16,051 bases of DNA from DATKEG01 sp035544515 (GTDB taxonomy: Bacteria > Acidobacteriota > Vicinamibacteria > Fen-336), in assembly GCA_035544515.1 (NCBI GenBank), contig DATKEG010000016.1:1-16051 (forward strand), written 5' to 3'. Below, piece by piece: positions 15,850 to 16,051 of the stretch; position 1 is the stretch's first letter; each line of letters begins with the position of its first letter. The notes under the pieces are model-generated. The model ran no database searches. It was given only the letters and a program-made list of their open reading frames with translations, and was not told where the DNA came from. The translations under genes were made by a program, and so were the position numbers.

Positions 15850-16051
15850 CTCCCTCCGAATGCGGCGCCCTCCGCTCCGCGCATGACGTCGTGCCGCGCA
15901 TCGCGCCGGGGTGAACCCGCCGCGACGCGGCAGTCGAAACGCTCCGCTGCGAGCGCCGAACTCCCTCCGAATGCAGCGCCCTCCGCTCCGCGCATGACGT
16001 CGTGCCGCGCATCGCGCCGGGGTGAACCCGCCGCGACGCGGCAGTCGAAAC
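15850..16051. repeat. 111-bp tandem direct repeat upstream of dksA-like/lon, cut by window end
   Basis: Copy 1 spans 15850-15960 (111 bp); copy 2 begins at 15961 and is cut at 16051 after 91 bases. The 91 comparable bases differ only at 15864 (G) versus 15975 (A). Each copy begins with CTCCCTCCGAATGC and contains an 11-base palindrome, CCGCGACGCGG (15920-15930 in copy 1). A small hairpin, CGCTC-CGCTGC-GAGCG (15940-15955), lies near the end of copy 1. Read on the minus strand, the unit includes the GGAGGG stretch of the DksA-like gene's ribosome binding site, so leader DNA has been duplicated. The region 15844-16051 otherwise holds no recognised gene. The total copy number lies beyond the window. 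Confidence 0.95.

Noticed and set aside
15844..16051. CRISPR array
   Set aside because: The repeated unit is 111 bp in direct tandem with no short repeats separated by unique spacers.

Overview
The window looks like chromosomal DNA from a very GC-rich bacterium (roughly 70% GC by eye). Start codons are often GTG or TTG, genes are packed tightly, and several stop/start codons overlap as GTGA. The style of the genes suggests a Rokubacteria/NC10-like or other high-GC, deltaproteobacteria-like lineage, but that is an impression; no rRNA is present to settle it. No phage, transposase, CRISPR or tRNA gene was recognised.

Layout. (1) 2-3697, plus strand: a translation and ribosome-maturation block, infB (5' end outside the window), ylxP/DUF503, rbfA and truB. 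A short dispersed-type intergenic repeat lies just before ylxP. (2) 3839-5692, minus strand: a large polytopic membrane protein of GT-C-like appearance, inserted between truB and rpsO. It has a near-consensus sigma-70 promoter at 5716-5745. (3) 5854-8948, plus strand: rpsO, a 255-bp leader containing a long imperfect hairpin, pnp, and a small exported cupredoxin-like protein whose start overlaps the pnp stop. (4) 8970-10610, minus strand: a soluble zinc-ribbon/FHA/GAF histidine kinase. Its start codon overlaps the start codon of the divergent gene. (5) 10609-12946, plus strand: a second GT-C-like membrane protein, then a PlsC-type acyltransferase. (6) 12950-15843, minus strand: a DksA/TraR-like zinc-finger protein and lon, two bases apart. 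(7) 15850-16051: a 111-bp tandem direct repeat immediately upstream of that operon, cut by the window end.

How the genes fit together. IF2, YlxP, RbfA, TruB, S15 and PNPase form the widely conserved translation/RNA-turnover neighbourhood. The GT-C-like and PlsC-like genes suggest envelope glycan and lipid synthesis. DksA-like plus Lon is a plausible stress-response and proteolysis operon. I found no clearly new multi-gene system. The most interesting signals are the pnp leader hairpin, the tandem repeat before dksA-lon, the start-to-start arrangement at the kinase, the odd domain set of that kinase, and the cupredoxin-like protein that lacks the usual C-terminal ligands.
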